From Lysobacterales bacterium (GTDB lineage Bacteria > Pseudomonadota > Gammaproteobacteria > Xanthomonadales > Xanthomonadaceae): a stretch of DNA of 6,556 bases. The notes beneath the pieces were generated by a model. That model ran no database searches. It had not been told where the DNA came from and was given only the letters and a program-made list of their open reading frames with translations. The position numbers and the translations under genes were made by a program. The stretch is from the NCBI GenBank assembly GCA_015655035.1, contig JAATFS010000027.1:1-6556 (forward strand), in the 5' to 3' direction. Position 1 is the stretch's first letter. Every line of letters starts with the position of its first letter. Below, one piece after another: positions 1-6,463 of this stretch.

Positions 1-72
1 CGCACACATGATTACGGCACGACGGTGGCGCTTCCAGAAACGGCGATCTGAGGCTGACTTGGCAATATCCAT
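1..72 (-). CDS. Possible N-terminus of a membrane-anchored protein, cut by the window edge
   Basis: An ATG at 72-70 opens a frame that stays open to the window edge, 24 codons, beginning MDIAKSAS. Residues 10-18 are strongly basic (RRFWKRHRR), followed by AVIMCA, which looks like the start of a hydrophobic segment. This pattern of a short polar head, an arginine cluster and then a membrane segment is typical of signal-anchored proteins. The opening resembles HlyD/RND-type periplasmic adaptor proteins, which often begin MDI followed by a basic stretch, but 24 residues are too few to assign a family. The ribosome site is weak (AGG two bases before the ATG). It is colinear with the nucleoside hydrolase, 172 bp downstream of it. 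The alternative is a chance open frame. Confidence 0.4.
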   Translation of the reverse strand, partial: MDIAKSASDRRFWKRHRRAVIMCA

Positions 73-244
73 GGCCTGGATAACGCAGGCCGCATGCCAA
101 CCTCCGCTCCCCGCTAAGCTTTTGATTTAGAAGGCCCCAAACCCCAGGCCTGCGGAGCGCGCGTACGAATCCGGACAAAAGCCGACCATTTATGGACGCC
201 AGGCACGGGTCACGCGGGAATCGCCGCACGCCTGTGCAGCCTCC
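73..244. other. Intergenic spacer left of the nucleoside hydrolase
   Basis: This 172-bp stretch lies between the hydrolase stop codon and the possible gene at the left edge. An AT-richer patch at about 117-130 (minus-strand TCTAAATCAAAAGC) could supply a -10-like element for the left-edge gene, but I see no matching -35. A GGAGG on the minus strand at 105-101 sits 5 bases before an ATG at 95-93. That ATG opens only a 27-codon frame ending at 12, which overlaps the possible left-edge gene in another frame. No clear Rho-independent terminator follows the hydrolase. No RNA gene or mobile element is visible. Confidence 0.5.
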
Positions 245-1219
245 TCAGCGCAACAACCGCTGCATGTACAGCGAGATCAGGCCCGGCTTGTCCGCTTTCA
301 GGCAAACCTGGGCGTTGGCCGCACCGGTTGCCTCGCGCGTATAGCCCTTGTCGTCGACGACGATGCGCAGCGGCGTGGTCGGGCACACGCCCGGTGCCAG
401 CAGTTGCGCCACTGGTACCACGTCGAACAAGGTCGGCGTTGCACTGGCCCAGGGCTGGTCGGTATCGCGCCATTGGTAATACAGCTGCGTGAGCACATCG
501 GTCAGTGCATCGCCGTGCGCGAACAGCGCGATACGCTCGGGCTCCTCCAGCTTCAACTGGGTGGCGTCCAGCGGCAGCATCACGATCGGCACGCCGGCGG
601 CGAACACGCGCCGGGCCGCAGGAATGTCGGAAACGATGTTGTATTCGGGTGCCGGTGCATTCGGTGGCCGATAATCGGACTTGCCATAGCCCACGCGCAC
701 CGAGCCGCCCATCAGCACCACCTGTTTGAGCTGGGCAAAGGCTTTGGGATCTTGTTCCAGCGCGCGCGCCACATCGGTCAGCGGGCCGAGCACCAGCAAC
801 GTGACTTCACCGGGGTGGTGCCGTGCCTGCGCCAGGATCAACTCGACCGCGCTCGGTGCGTTGCCCGGCAGTTTCCCGCGCGCGGCCCAGCGTGCTTGGC
901 TGAAAGGAATGCCGCTGGCCGTCTTCTCGCCGATGGCCAGCGGGATGTCGCCGCGACCGGCTTGTTGCAACAGCCGTTGCAGTAACTGCGCGCGCAATGT
1001 CGTATCGCCCCATGCCGAGGCGATACCCAGCACTTCCAGCTCCGGACTGCGCAACAGCAGGCCGAGGGCGAACACGTCGTCGATGTCGTCGCCGACGTCG
1101 GTGGAGACGACCACCTTCTGTGTGGCCGCCCCCGGCATGGCCACGCGTTCGGCCGCCAGCAGTGGCGAGCAAGCGAGCGCCAACAGAACAGCCGCCCAAT
1201 GTTTCAACCTGCGCGCCAT
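245..1219 (-). CDS. Exported nucleoside hydrolase (IunH/Rih-type N-ribohydrolase family)
   Basis: Predicted to cleave the N-glycosidic bond of ribonucleosides to give free base and ribose, probably in the periplasm. 324 aa, close to the family's usual 310-340. Residues 1-23 form a signal peptide: basic RRLK, hydrophobic AAVLLALACSPLLA, likely cleavage near LAA-ER. The calcium/ribose-binding N-terminal motif is at 40-51 (TDVGDDIDDVFA), VVLMGG at 167-172 and PEYNIVSD at 191-198. The C-terminal metal-binding Asp is D266 in TLFD. The His that usually precedes this Asp in classical enzymes is Phe265, so this belongs to a variant subgroup and its base specificity cannot be read from sequence. C279 and C306 could form a disulfide after export. 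The start at 1219 is chosen because GGAGG lies 4 bases upstream; an in-frame ATG at 1249 sits inside a terminator hairpin. It follows the TonB receptor, suggesting joint use on an imported nucleoside. Confidence 0.9.
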   Translation of the reverse strand: MARRLKHWAAVLLALACSPLLAAERVAMPGAATQKVVVSTDVGDDIDDVFALGLLLRSPELEVLGIASAWGDTTLRAQLLQRLLQQAGRGDIPLAIGEKTASGIPFSQARWAARGKLPGNAPSAVELILAQARHHPGEVTLLVLGPLTDVARALEQDPKAFAQLKQVVLMGGSVRVGYGKSDYRPPNAPAPEYNIVSDIPAARRVFAAGVPIVMLPLDATQLKLEEPERIALFAHGDALTDVLTQLYYQWRDTDQPWASATPTLFDVVPVAQLLAPGVCPTTPLRIVVDDKGYTREATGAANAQVCLKADKPGLISLYMQRLLR

Positions 1220-1223
1220 CGCG

Positions 1224-1228
1224 CCTCC
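1224..1228 (-). promoter_or_regulatory. Shine-Dalgarno of the nucleoside hydrolase
   Basis: GGAGG on the minus strand, 4 bases before the ATG at 1219-1217. It decides the start in favour of 1219 over the upstream ATG at 1249. It touches the T-tract of the preceding terminator with no intervening base. Confidence 0.75.
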
Positions 1229-1264
1229 AAAAAAAAGGACCGCCGGCATGATAGCCGGCGGTCC
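1229..1264 (-). terminator. Rho-independent terminator after the TonB-dependent receptor
   Basis: On the minus strand, GGACCGCCGGC (1264-1254) pairs perfectly over 11 bp with GCCGGCGGTCC (1247-1237) around a 6-base loop TATCAT, and is followed at once by 8 T (1236-1229). The stem begins 26 bases after the receptor stop codon. Stem length, GC content and T-tract match a strong intrinsic terminator for transcription running right to left. The plus strand has no T-tract on its own exit side, so it is not bidirectional. Its T-tract abuts the ribosome site of the next gene, so that gene needs read-through or its own start site. Confidence 0.92.
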
Positions 1265-1290
1265 TGGGGTTACGACACGGCCGACATCGA

Positions 1291-3525
1291 TCAGAAGTTG
1301 GCGCGGAACTGCACACCGACGATGCGCGGCTCGTTGATGAAACCGGTCAGGTTGTTGAAGTCGATCGCACCGGTGGCGCGGATCTGGTTGGTGCAGTTGC
1401 GGCAGAACACCGAAGCCTCGTAGGCGCCTGCGTCCCAGGTGTAGCCGATCTTCGCACCGCCTTCGACCAGCGGCTGGCCGACGAACTCGCGCGATTCGTA
1501 CAGGAAGAAGTTGACTTCGCTGCGGTACGACCAGTCGGTGTAGAAGAACAGCTCGCCGCTATCGCCCACCGGAATGCCATAGCGCAGCGTGGCGTTGGCG
1601 ATCCACCTGGCGGCCTGCGGCAACGGGTTGCCATACAGCTCCGCATAGCCATCGGCATTGACCGGATCGGTCACCGTGCACACCCAGGCCGAGCAGGTCG
1701 AGGTAGCCAGGTCGCGGTCCTTGATCTCGGTGTGGTTGTAGCTGCCGTTGAGGGTGAAGCGCAGGTTCTCGCTGACAAGCGCCTCGAAATCGAACTCGGC
1801 GCCGTAGGCCTTGCTCTTGCTGGCATTGATCAGCTGTACCGCATTGGAGATGCCGCCCACCGCAGTGAGCTGCTGGTTCTTGATGTCCGTGCTGTAGATA
1901 TCGAAGCCGATGCGCGCGCGCCGGTCGAACAGGTCGGCCTTGATGCCCAGTTCGTAGGAGTCCACGGTCTCTGGCTCGGCCACGGTCACCGGCACACCGG
2001 ACGACGGCGGACCGAAGCTGGCACCACGGAAACCACGCGCCGCGCGCACGTACAGGTTGACGTCGTCGGTAAGCGCGAACGTCGCGCTGGCGTCGCCGGT
2101 GACCTTGGAACCGCTGGTCTCGCCGCCGATCGGTGCCGCCGTGTCACGATCCCAACGCTCGATTTCGAAGGTCTTCTTGTCGTGGGTGTAGCGCACGCCC
2201 GCGCGCAGGGTCAGGCGATCGGTGGCCGCGTAGTTGAGCGAGCCGAACGCAGCCCACGAGGTATTTTTCTGGCGGGTCAGGTCGAAACCGGTCAATACGC
2301 CACCGTTGAGGGTGTCGTAATCGTACGATTCGCCTTCCACGTCGTCGTGGAAGAAATACAACCCGGCCTGCCAGTTCAATGGCCCCTGGTACTGCGATTC
2401 TGCGCGCAGCTCCTGGGTAAACTGGTCCAAGCCACGGATGCCGCCGGCGGTTTCCACCGAGAACGGGATGAAGCCTGGGCCATACGGCTGGCTCGGATCG
2501 ACGAAGGCACCGGCACCATAGCCGCCGTCGATATCGCCACGGCTGTAATACTTGGAGATGCCCTCGTAGCCAGTGATCGAATGCAGCGCGATGTCACCCA
2601 GGTTCCAGCTCAGCTTGGCGCTACCGCCGTAGGTCTGTAGTTCCTGCTTGCCGCCGCCGTCGATGGAGACCTTGTCCGCATCGAAGCCATCGACCAGTTG
2701 GTTGCTGCCCGACTGGAAGATGTTGGCGCGGAACAGCCGCGGCGAGCCGGTGAGATGGCGCGCATGCACGTTGAACAACGCACTGAAATCGTCGCCGGGC
2801 TGGAACAGCACCTGCAACCGCGCGCCGGTGTCGGTATAGCCTTCTAGCGCGTCGCCGTTGTAGGTGTTGTCCACCCAGTCGTCGCGGCGCTGGCCCAGCA
2901 GCGACAGACGCGCGGCCCAATGATCGCCCATCGGCAAGCTGAGCCCGCTCTCCAGGGTCATGGTGCCGTAGCTGCCGTAGGACAGGCTGGCGTAGCCGTC
3001 CTGCGCACCGATGCTCGGCGCGACCGAATTGAACTTCACCACGCCGGCCGGCGAGTTGCGGCCGAACAAAGTGCCCTGCGGCCCGCGCAATACTTCGACG
3101 GCAGCCAGGTCGAACAGCGGAAAGCCCTTGAGCAAGGCGCTTTCCTGCACGACGTCGTCATAGACCAGCGACACCGGCTGCGAGGCATAGGTAGTGAAAT
3201 CGGTATTGCCGTAGCCGCGGATGTAGAAACGCGGGAATACGCGGCCGTTGGAGGATTCCACATTCAGGCTGGGGGCCTTGCCGGCCAATACACGCACGTC
3301 CGAGCCGCTGGTGGCGATCGCATCCAGGTACTCCGGCCGCAATACGCTGGCCGAGACCGGCACGTCCTTGGAGTCTTCCGAGCGCCGTTCCACCGTGACC
3401 TTGACCGCATCCAGACGAGCGATGCCATCGCTCGATTCGGCCTGCTGGGCCGCCGCTGGGAACGACAGGAGGGAAACGATGGCTACGGCAAGCGCACTGA
3501 CGTGCAGCGACCTACAGGCTGGCAT
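1291..3525 (-). CDS. TonB-dependent outer-membrane receptor
   Basis: An outer-membrane gated channel that takes up a scarce ligand using energy from TonB-ExbB-ExbD. 744 aa, normal for the family. Residues 1-27 are a signal peptide with cleavage near AAA-QQ. A TonB-box-like stretch is LDAVKVTVERR (38-48). The plug domain runs to about 170, with SKDVPVSASVL (52-62), YIRGYGN (101-107), and the family hallmark VEVLRGPQGTLFGRNSPAG at 143-161. The rest is the 22-strand barrel with repeated aromatic strand ends, ending in the outer-membrane signature VQFRANF with terminal Phe. It resembles the sphingomonad/xanthomonad receptor group often annotated as iron receptors; I see nothing that fixes the ligand. 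The neighbouring exported nucleoside hydrolase suggests a nucleoside-type ligand (inference). Cysteines at 611/616 and a CxxC at 708-711 are unusual. Start 3525 is chosen because GGAG (3534-3531) lies 5 bases upstream and the signal peptide begins there. Confidence 0.95.
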   Translation of the reverse strand: MPACRSLHVSALAVAIVSLLSFPAAAQQAESSDGIARLDAVKVTVERRSEDSKDVPVSASVLRPEYLDAIATSGSDVRVLAGKAPSLNVESSNGRVFPRFYIRGYGNTDFTTYASQPVSLVYDDVVQESALLKGFPLFDLAAVEVLRGPQGTLFGRNSPAGVVKFNSVAPSIGAQDGYASLSYGSYGTMTLESGLSLPMGDHWAARLSLLGQRRDDWVDNTYNGDALEGYTDTGARLQVLFQPGDDFSALFNVHARHLTGSPRLFRANIFQSGSNQLVDGFDADKVSIDGGGKQELQTYGGSAKLSWNLGDIALHSITGYEGISKYYSRGDIDGGYGAGAFVDPSQPYGPGFIPFSVETAGGIRGLDQFTQELRAESQYQGPLNWQAGLYFFHDDVEGESYDYDTLNGGVLTGFDLTRQKNTSWAAFGSLNYAATDRLTLRAGVRYTHDKKTFEIERWDRDTAAPIGGETSGSKVTGDASATFALTDDVNLYVRAARGFRGASFGPPSSGVPVTVAEPETVDSYELGIKADLFDRRARIGFDIYSTDIKNQQLTAVGGISNAVQLINASKSKAYGAEFDFEALVSENLRFTLNGSYNHTEIKDRDLATSTCSAWVCTVTDPVNADGYAELYGNPLPQAARWIANATLRYGIPVGDSGELFFYTDWSYRSEVNFFLYESREFVGQPLVEGGAKIGYTWDAGAYEASVFCRNCTNQIRATGAIDFNNLTGFINEPRIVGVQFRANF

Positions 3526-3530
3526 GGAGA

Positions 3531-3534
3531 CTCC
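3531..3534 (-). promoter_or_regulatory. Shine-Dalgarno of the TonB-dependent receptor
   Basis: GGAG on the minus strand, 5 bases before the ATG at 3525-3523. It supports this start over the longer in-frame ATG at 3594 and GTG at 3603, whose extra residues (prolines and arginines) would bury the signal peptide. Confidence 0.65.
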
Positions 3535-3592
3535 GGAATTGTGTGGGCGGGGCGCGGATCGCGGGTCAGGGGAGGCATTGCCGCGCAGCACC

Positions 3593-3623
3593 ATAATTAA
3601 CACAAATTACACACCACTGACAG
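3593..3623 (-). promoter_or_regulatory. AT-rich promoter-like island upstream of the TonB receptor
   Basis: In the 142-bp gap between prpD and the receptor, 3593-3612 is strikingly AT-rich against a GC-rich background. On the minus strand CTGTCA (3623-3618, 4 of 6 to the -35 consensus) is 17 bases from TTAATT (3600-3595, 3 of 6) or 19 from AATTAT (3598-3593, 4 of 6). Two adjacent 9-mers on the plus strand, aattaacac and aaattacac (3595-3612), agree at 7 of 9 positions and could be an operator. The predicted leader to the ATG at 3525 would be roughly 60 bases. The elements are weak, so the exact start site is uncertain. A separate promoter fits the change of function from propionate genes to uptake genes. 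Confidence 0.4.
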
Positions 3624-3667
3624 GCTAGCTTCATATCCGCCGGCTACTCGCCTCCCGCCCAAGCTGC

Positions 3668-5152
3668 TCATCCGGAACGGACGTAAGCGCCCGCCTCCAC
3701 CGTGTACAGGTCCACATACTCGTGGACCGCCATCGATTCCAGCACTGCCGGGTCCAGCGAGGCGGCCAGGATGCCGCGCCGCTGGCGTTCGGGGAACCGA
3801 TGCTCCAGATGGGTCTGGAATTTCTGCAACAGCAGCGGCAACCCCTCTTCACGACGGCGACGATGCCCGATCGGATAGGCCACTTCCACCTCCGGCAGCG
3901 CCGTGCCGTCGTCGAATTCCACCCGCAGTGCGTTGGCGATGCTGCGCTTGTCCGGGTCGTGGTAGTCGACGCTGAATTGCGGCGCCTCCACACATACGAT
4001 CTTCTCGCGCAACGCGTCGATTCGCGGATCACGCGCCACTGCGTCCTCGTAATCGGCCGCGCCGAGTCGGCCGAAAATCAGCGGTACCGCGATCATGTAC
4101 TGGATGCAGTGGTCGCGATCGGCCGGGTTATCCAGCGGACCGGTCTTGTCGATGATGCGCAGGCAGGCCGCCTGGGTACGCACCGTGATCCGCTGGATCC
4201 GCTCCACCGTCCTGCCGGCCTGTTGCAACTGGGCGTGCAGCATCATCGCCGCCTCCACTGCGGTCTGGGCATGGAACTCGGCCGGGTAGCTGATCTTGAA
4301 CAGCACGTTCTCCATCACGTAGCTGCCGTAGGGCCGCTGGAACCGGAACGCTTGGCCACCAAAGGACACGTCGTAGAACCCCCAGGTCGGAGCGCTGAGC
4401 ACACTGGGGTAGCCCATCTCGCCGGTACGGGCCATCAGCGTCAGGCGCACGCCCCGGCTGGTCGCATCGCCGGCCGCCCAGCTCTTGCGGCTGCCGGTGT
4501 TGGGTGCATGCCGGTAGGTGCGCAGCGACTGCCCATCCACCCATGCCAGCGACACCGCATTGAGCATTTCCTCACGCGACAGCCCCAGCAGTTGCCCCAC
4601 CACCGCAGTGGTGGCGACCTTGACCAGCAGCACATGATCGAGCCCGACCTGGTTGAAGCTGTTCTCCAACGCCAGGCAGCCCTGGATCTCGTGCGCCTTT
4701 ATCATCGCGGTCAGCACCTCGCGCATGCGCAACGGCGGCTTGCCGGCCGCCGCCGCGCTGCGACTCAGCCAGTCCGCTGTGGCAAGGATGCCGCCCAGGT
4801 TGTCCGACGGATGCCCCCACTCCGCCGCCAGCCAGGTGTCGTTGAAGTCGAGCCAGCGCACCATCGCGCCAATATCGAATGCGGCCTGCACCGGATCGAG
4901 CTGGAATGGAGTGCCTGGCACCCGCGCACCGTTCGGCACCACGGTACCAGGCAGCACCGGCCCCAGCAGCTTGGTGCAGGCCGGGTAGCGCAGCGCCTCG
5001 AGCCCGCACCCCAGCGTGTCCAGCAGGCAAAGTCGCGCAGTCTCGTAGGCCAGCGCCGAAGCCACCGGGTAATCGCGCACGTAGTCCACGATATCGACCA
5101 GCACCGGATCCCAGTCCGGGCGGGTGGCGGAAACAGCAGACACATCGTTCAT
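3668..5152 (-). CDS. prpD: 2-methylcitrate dehydratase PrpD
   Basis: Cytosolic, cofactor-free enzyme of the methylcitrate cycle that dehydrates 2-methylcitrate to 2-methyl-cis-aconitate during propionate use. 494 aa against about 483 for the Escherichia coli protein, whose sequence I recall as highly similar across the whole length. MmgE/PrpD family signatures are intact: LLDTLGCGLEAL (43-54), RWLDFNDTW (99-107) followed by EWGHPSDNLG (111-120), DGQSLRTYRHAPNTG (206-220), and RKSWAAGDA (222-230). Related MmgE/PrpD enzymes use Asp, His and Lys in the DTW, GHPSDN and RKSW regions, all present here. The protein runs about 14 residues past the usual C-terminal EYLDLY block and ends RSG. The start at ATG 5152 is chosen because GAGGTGA (5164-5158) lies 5 bases upstream; the in-frame GTG at 5161 is inside that ribosome site. 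It lies 80 bp after prpF, very likely in the same operon. Confidence 0.96.
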   Translation of the reverse strand: MNDVSAVSATRPDWDPVLVDIVDYVRDYPVASALAYETARLCLLDTLGCGLEALRYPACTKLLGPVLPGTVVPNGARVPGTPFQLDPVQAAFDIGAMVRWLDFNDTWLAAEWGHPSDNLGGILATADWLSRSAAAAGKPPLRMREVLTAMIKAHEIQGCLALENSFNQVGLDHVLLVKVATTAVVGQLLGLSREEMLNAVSLAWVDGQSLRTYRHAPNTGSRKSWAAGDATSRGVRLTLMARTGEMGYPSVLSAPTWGFYDVSFGGQAFRFQRPYGSYVMENVLFKISYPAEFHAQTAVEAAMMLHAQLQQAGRTVERIQRITVRTQAACLRIIDKTGPLDNPADRDHCIQYMIAVPLIFGRLGAADYEDAVARDPRIDALREKIVCVEAPQFSVDYHDPDKRSIANALRVEFDDGTALPEVEVAYPIGHRRRREEGLPLLLQKFQTHLEHRFPERQRRGILAASLDPAVLESMAVHEYVDLYTVEAGAYVRSG

Positions 5153-5157
5153 GACAT

Positions 5158-5164
5158 TCACCTC
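5158..5164 (-). promoter_or_regulatory. Shine-Dalgarno of prpD
   Basis: GAGGTGA on the minus strand, a 7-base match to the 16S rRNA tail, 5 bases before the ATG at 5152-5150. Its own GTG (5161-5159) is in frame with prpD and could be mistaken for the start. Confidence 0.75.
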
Positions 5165-5182
5165 GTCGGGAAGGCATGGCGT

Positions 5183-5223
5183 CGGCTAGCCGGATTCACT
5201 TAATCGCCTACCGGCCGGCAGGC
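5183..5223. other. Two palindromes in the prpF-prpD gap
   Basis: The 80-bp gap between prpF and prpD holds a perfect 10-bp palindrome, cggctagccg (5183-5192), and an 18-bp near-palindrome, gcctaccggccggcaggc (5206-5223), with one mismatched pair. Neither has a T-tract, so they are not standard terminators. They may be RNA hairpins that tune relative expression or stability of the two cistrons, a protein-binding site, or chance in GC-rich DNA. Confidence 0.3.
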
Positions 5224-5232
5224 GTGCAATGC

Positions 5233-6423
5233 TCAGAAAATGTCCTGCGGCACCCGCACCCAGCCTTCCATCAACACGCGTGCGCTGCGGCTCATGACGG
5301 CCTTGCCGACGGTCCATTGGCCATCGCGCTGCAAGGCCTCGGCGCCGACCCGCAAGGTGCCCGATGGATGACCGAACCGCACCGCCTGGCGTTGCCCGCC
5401 GCCGGCCGCCTGGTTGACCACGGTGCCGGGGATCGCGGCGGCGGCGCCGACGGCGACCGCCGCCGTGCCCATCATCGCGTGGTGCAGCTTGCCCATCGAC
5501 ATCGCCCTCACCAGAAGATCGATGTCTTCGGCAGCAACCGGCTTGCCACTGGAAGCGACATAACTGGCCGGCGCCGCGACGATTGCGAGCTTGGGCGTGT
5601 GCTGTCGGGCAACGGCTTCGTCTGGGTGGGAAATCAAGCCCATGCGCAGCGCGCCGTAGCTGCGGATGCGCTCGAACCGCGCCAGCGCGGCGGCATCGCT
5701 GTTGATCGCATCTTGCAGCTCGGTGCCTGTATAACCCAGCGCCTGCGCTTGGATGAAAATGGTGGGAATGCCGGCATCGATCAACGTGGCCTTGAACGTT
5801 CCGACGCCCGGCACCTCGAGATCGTCCAGCAGGTTCCCGGTGGGAAACAACGCCCCACCCTCGCCTGCGCCCTCATCGGCCGGGTCCAGGAACTCGATCT
5901 GGATCTCGGCGGCGGCAAAGGTCACGCCGTCCAGCTCGAAATCGCCGGTCTCCTGCACCGCCCCGTTGCGCATCGGAACGTGGGCGATGATGGTCTTGCC
6001 GATATTGGCCTGCCAGATACGCACGCGGGCGATACCGTCACGCGGGACAAGCGCCGTATCCACCAATCCATTGCTGATCGCGAACGGCCCCACCGCCGCC
6101 GACAGGTTGCCGCAATTGCCGCTCCAGTCGACGAATGCGCTGTCGATCGCGACCTGGCCGAACAGATAGTCCACGTCATGGCCTGCCCGCGTGCTCGGCG
6201 ACAGGATCACCACTTTGCTGGTGCTCGACGTGGCTCCGCCCATGCCGTCGATCTGCTTGCCATAGGGATCGGGACTACCGATCACCCGCAGCAACAGCGC
6301 ATCGCGCGCAGCGCCCGGTTGCCGCGCGGCCCGTGGCAAGTCCTGCAGGCGGAAGAACACACCCTTGCTGGTGCCGCCGCGCATGTAGGTGGCGGGAATT
6401 CGGAGTTGAGCTGCATCGGACAT
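5233..6423 (-). CDS. prpF: 2-methylaconitate cis-trans isomerase PrpF
   Basis: Partner of AcnD: it isomerises the 2-methyl-trans-aconitate released by AcnD to 2-methyl-cis-aconitate so the methylcitrate cycle can continue. Cytosolic, cofactor-free, diaminopimelate-epimerase-like fold. 396 aa, essentially the length I recall for the Shewanella enzyme (397). Conserved blocks: ATYMRGGTSKGVFF (11-24), RVIGSPDPYGKQIDGMGG (46-63), TSSTSK (65-70), DWSGNCGNLSAAVGPFAISNG (99-119, split by C104), and SMGKLHHAMMGTAAVA (309-324). K70 and C104 correspond, with a 3-residue offset, to Lys73 and Cys107 implicated in Shewanella PrpF. The start at 6423 matches the family N-terminus; the frame is open further upstream but those residues are not family-like and overlap the acnD tail. 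Oddly, no SD is visible before this ATG. It begins 40 bases after the acnD stop. A different PrpF-superfamily tautomerase is possible but unlikely given the neighbours. Confidence 0.96.
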   Translation of the reverse strand: MSDAAQLRIPATYMRGGTSKGVFFRLQDLPRAARQPGAARDALLLRVIGSPDPYGKQIDGMGGATSSTSKVVILSPSTRAGHDVDYLFGQVAIDSAFVDWSGNCGNLSAAVGPFAISNGLVDTALVPRDGIARVRIWQANIGKTIIAHVPMRNGAVQETGDFELDGVTFAAAEIQIEFLDPADEGAGEGGALFPTGNLLDDLEVPGVGTFKATLIDAGIPTIFIQAQALGYTGTELQDAINSDAAALARFERIRSYGALRMGLISHPDEAVARQHTPKLAIVAAPASYVASSGKPVAAEDIDLLVRAMSMGKLHHAMMGTAAVAVGAAAAIPGTVVNQAAGGGQRQAVRFGHPSGTLRVGAEALQRDGQWTVGKAVMSRSARVLMEGWVRVPQDIF

Positions 6424-6463
6424 TGCGAAGGCCGGGGTTGGAAAGTAAGAAAGAAGCCGCGCG

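Noticed and set aside
404..985. 193-codon plus-strand open frame opposite the nucleoside hydrolase
   Set aside because: Antisense shadow of a clear gene, with low-complexity Arg/His/Gln-rich translation. The plus-strand frames at 726-1337, 1732-2640 and 2920-3600 are rejected for the same reason.
1162..1219. Lipobox at Cys17 of the nucleoside hydrolase signal peptide
   Set aside because: The residues before the Cys (A-L-A) do not fit the lipobox well and the hydrophobic stretch continues past it; ordinary signal peptidase I cleavage is more likely.
1220..1249. Longer N-terminus of the nucleoside hydrolase from ATG 1249
   Set aside because: That ATG lies in the terminator hairpin, and the ATG at 1219 has GGAGG upstream followed by a standard signal peptide.
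3526..3603. Longer N-terminus of the TonB receptor from GTG 3603 or ATG 3594
   Set aside because: The extra residues are Pro/Arg-rich and would precede a normal signal peptide; the ATG at 3525 has its own ribosome site.
3566..3634. 22-codon Cys-rich frame (MKLACQWC...) before the TonB receptor, a possible leader peptide
   Set aside because: No properly spaced ribosome site (GGAGG is 16 bases away), and the best promoter candidate lies inside it, so it would probably not be on the receptor transcript.
3722..5203. 493-codon open frame on the plus strand opposite prpD
   Set aside because: It is the complementary shadow of a well-recognised gene in GC-rich DNA; its translation is rich in His, Arg and Gln with no family resemblance.
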